From COMBO-56-21 sp041559015 (GTDB lineage Archaea > Thermoplasmatota > Thermoplasmata > UBA10834), in NCBI GenBank assembly GCA_041559015.1, contig JBFFED010000060.1, forward strand, positions 1-6,421: a stretch of DNA of 6,421 nucleotides. Direction: 5' to 3'. The notes under the pieces were generated by a model. It saw only the letters and a program-made list of their open reading frames with translations. It ran no database searches and was not told where the DNA came from. Both the position numbers and the translations under genes were made by a program. The number at the start of each line of letters is the position of its first letter. Position 1 is the stretch's first letter. This document shows positions 4,801 to 6,421 of the stretch, in pieces.

Positions 4801-6213
4801 ATGGAATTCGCGTCGACTGTCAAAGACGAGAGACTATTACGTGCGACAAAGGAACTCGAATGGGAGGAGCTGACCCCGGTCCAGGAGGGCACCATACCGC
4901 TCGCTCGCGAGGGCATGGATGTGATGGCCCAGGCGCAGACAGGCACTGGGAAGACGGGGGCGTTCGCGATACCGATCATCGAGAAGCTGCAGCCGAACAG
5001 GACCGTCCAGTGTCTTGTCCTGACGCCCACGAGGGAGCTGACGATACAGGTTGCGGGGGACTTCGCCGACCTCGCGAAGTACATGAACATCAAGACCGTG
5101 GCGATCTACGGCGGCCAGTCCATCAACCTGCAGACCGACAAGATCAGGAAGGGCGTGGAAATCGTAGTCGGCACCCCCGGACGGCTGATGGACCTGATGA
5201 GGAGGGGGGAGCTGAACTTCGATGGCGTGAGATATCTCGTGCTCGACGAAGCGGACAGGATGCTCGACATGGGGTTCATAGACGACATCGAGTGGATACT
5301 CAGCCGTGTGCCCAAGAACAGGCAGACCATGCTGTTCTCCGCGACGCTACCCGAGACCATCAGGGAGCTGGCCCAACGGTATATGCGCAAGCCGAAGGAT
5401 GTGATCGTCAGCCAGGACACGCTCACAGTGCCCCAGGCAGAGCAGGCGTACATCAACGTCGGCCGGAGGAACAAGCTCTGGGCGCTGTGCAGGATACTGG
5501 ACTCCGAGAAGCCGGAACTGGCTATGGTCTTCTGCTCCACCAAGAGGATGGTCGATACTCTCGCGCACAAGCTCAGGGCGTATGGTTATTCCGCGGACGC
5601 GATCCACGGGGACCTGACCCAGGCAGCAAGGGACAAAGTGATGCAGAAGTTCAGGTCGGGGAAGCTGAGGATTCTGATAGCCACGGACGTCGCGGCGAGG
5701 GGATTGGACATCGAGAACGTGACCCATGTGTTCAACTGGGACATCCCCGAGAACCCAGAGGACTACGTGCACAGGATCGGAAGGACCGCGAGGGCCGGCA
5801 AGTCCGGCAAGGCCATAACCTTCGTGTCGCAGGACGAGCAGTACCTCGTGAAGGCCATAGAGGCGTTCGGGAGGACCAGGCTGGAGGCCCACGACGTACC
5901 GGAGACCAGGGGCAGGGACACCGTCAAGAGGCAGCTGGACTTCGACGAGTACGCAGACAACTTCGGCATGGTGCCCTTCAGGATCAATGTCGGCAAGAGG
6001 GACGGCGTAGGGCTCGTGGATCTCCTCAAGTTCATAGAGAGGAAGACGGGCATCATCGAGCACCTGATTGGCAATGTGGATGTCGGGGAGGAACACAGTT
6101 CCATTGAGATCCACAAGAGCGTTGCGTTCAGGGCCATGAAGGACCTGGAGCACTATAATCTCGGCAATAAACGCGTGAGGCTCGACCTGGTGAGAGAGCG
6201 CCCTACGCGTTGA
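4801..6213 (+). CDS. DEAD-box ATP-dependent RNA helicase with DbpA-like C-terminal domain
   Basis: 470 residues with all core motifs: Q motif TPVQ (25-28), motif I AQTGTGKT (45-52), Ia PTREL (76-80), GG (104-105), Ib TPGR (125-128), II DEAD (149-152), III SAT (180-182), IV MVFCSTKR (242-249), V ATDVAARGLD (294-303) and VI HRIGRTAR (324-331). These predict ATP-driven unwinding or remodelling of RNA. After a linker (about 355-388), residues 390-467 (MVPFRINVGKRDGV... to RVRLDLVRE) resemble the DbpA/CsdA RNA-binding domain, which in bacteria targets helicases to ribosomal or structured RNA. A role in ribosome assembly, RNA turnover or cold response is likely by analogy. The N-terminus is short and begins near the Q motif. 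The gene has its own promoter region and ends 11 bases inside the convergent DUF59 gene. Confidence 0.95.
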   Translation: MEFASTVKDERLLRATKELEWEELTPVQEGTIPLAREGMDVMAQAQTGTGKTGAFAIPIIEKLQPNRTVQCLVLTPTRELTIQVAGDFADLAKYMNIKTVAIYGGQSINLQTDKIRKGVEIVVGTPGRLMDLMRRGELNFDGVRYLVLDEADRMLDMGFIDDIEWILSRVPKNRQTMLFSATLPETIRELAQRYMRKPKDVIVSQDTLTVPQAEQAYINVGRRNKLWALCRILDSEKPELAMVFCSTKRMVDTLAHKLRAYGYSADAIHGDLTQAARDKVMQKFRSGKLRILIATDVAARGLDIENVTHVFNWDIPENPEDYVHRIGRTARAGKSGKAITFVSQDEQYLVKAIEAFGRTRLEAHDVPETRGRDTVKRQLDFDEYADNFGMVPFRINVGKRDGVGLVDLLKFIERKTGIIEHLIGNVDVGEEHSSIEIHKSVAFRAMKDLEHYNLGNKRVRLDLVRERPTR

Positions 6214-6421
6214 TCTCCTGGTTTATCTGCTCAGCGCGAATGTGACCTACGACCTTGACGTTGCAGCTCCGCAGGCCCTCGATCAGCATGACCTGGTCCT
6301 TGATCGCCTTTGCGAGTTCGACGCCGACGGGACAGAATGGGCTCGTGGGCATGAATGTCAGGCTCACGGAGTCGTCCGTGACCTGTATCTCGGAGATGAG
6401 CCCCATGTCGTAGACGCTCAC
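6203..6421 (-). CDS. DUF59/MIP18-family protein, C-terminal part (truncated by window edge)
   Basis: The visible 72 residues begin VSVYDMGLISEIQVTDDSVSLTF and contain TSPFCPVG with the family's conserved cysteine (visible residue 30), then a helix (VELAKAIKDQVMLIEGL) and a last strand (CNVKVVGH). This matches the MIP18/DUF59 (PaaD/SufT-like) fold, whose members help assemble or deliver Fe-S clusters or serve as subunits of multi-protein enzymes. Family members usually have 'DPE-x(4-6)-[VI]-[YV]-D-[LM]-GL[IV]' here, so the first visible codon (GTG) is probably internal and about 15 or more residues lie beyond the window. The tail HIRAEQINQEINA departs from the common 'P-x-W-x(3)-[LM]' ending. 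It converges on the helicase gene with an 11-base overlap. Confidence 0.8.
   Translation of the reverse strand: MSVYDMGLISEIQVTDDSVSLTFMPTSPFCPVGVELAKAIKDQVMLIEGLRSCNVKVVGHIRAEQINQEINA

Noticed and set aside
5347..6153. Minus-strand open frame (268 codons) inside the helicase gene
   Set aside because: It is antisense to well-conserved helicase motifs V and VI and the C-terminal domain, with no family features of its own.

Overview
This window reads as archaeal chromosomal DNA, probably euryarchaeal and possibly from the Thermoplasmata. The reasons are GC-rich genes that use AGG/AGA arginine and ATA isoleucine codons heavily, TATA-like boxes with no bacterial -35/-10 pairs, a mix of Shine-Dalgarno and apparently leaderless starts, and densely packed convergent genes. 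The lineage is an inference; no rRNA or other marker gene is present.

Layout, left to right. Positions 24-528 (minus) hold a GNAT-type acetyltransferase broken by an in-frame TAA and a one-base frameshift. Divergent to it, 619-1779 (plus) encodes a saccharopine dehydrogenase-like NAD(P)-dependent oxidoreductase. It is followed by a small eight-cysteine zinc-ribbon-like protein (1873-2127, plus) with its own TATA box and Shine-Dalgarno. Facing these, 2164-3360 (minus) encodes a second, clearly paralogous saccharopine dehydrogenase-like protein. Its probable 5' leader contains two back-to-back perfect hairpins. After a 261-base divergent intergenic region with an AT-rich island come a DUF454/YbaN-like small membrane protein (3622-4086, plus) and, convergent with it, a class I SAM-dependent methyltransferase (4083-4718, minus). 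These two genes share one CTAG as both stop codons. A second divergent promoter region, with an AT-rich box near 4748, separates the methyltransferase from a DEAD-box RNA helicase (4801-6213, plus) that has a DbpA-like C-terminal RNA-binding domain. The right edge holds the C-terminal part of a DUF59/MIP18-family protein (6203-6421, minus) that overlaps the helicase gene tail to tail.

The genes do not form one pathway. Most alternate in orientation and probably have their own promoters. The two dehydrogenase paralogues around the small cysteine-rich gene are the only evident functional grouping, probably amino-acid or polyamine-related redox chemistry with unknown substrate. The helicase is probably in RNA or ribosome metabolism, and the DUF59 protein in Fe-S assembly. 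I found no CRISPR array, mobile element, tRNA or rRNA. Nothing here amounts to a clearly new system. The items most worth a second look are the tandem-hairpin leader, the dehydrogenase/zinc-ribbon neighbourhood and the broken acetyltransferase.
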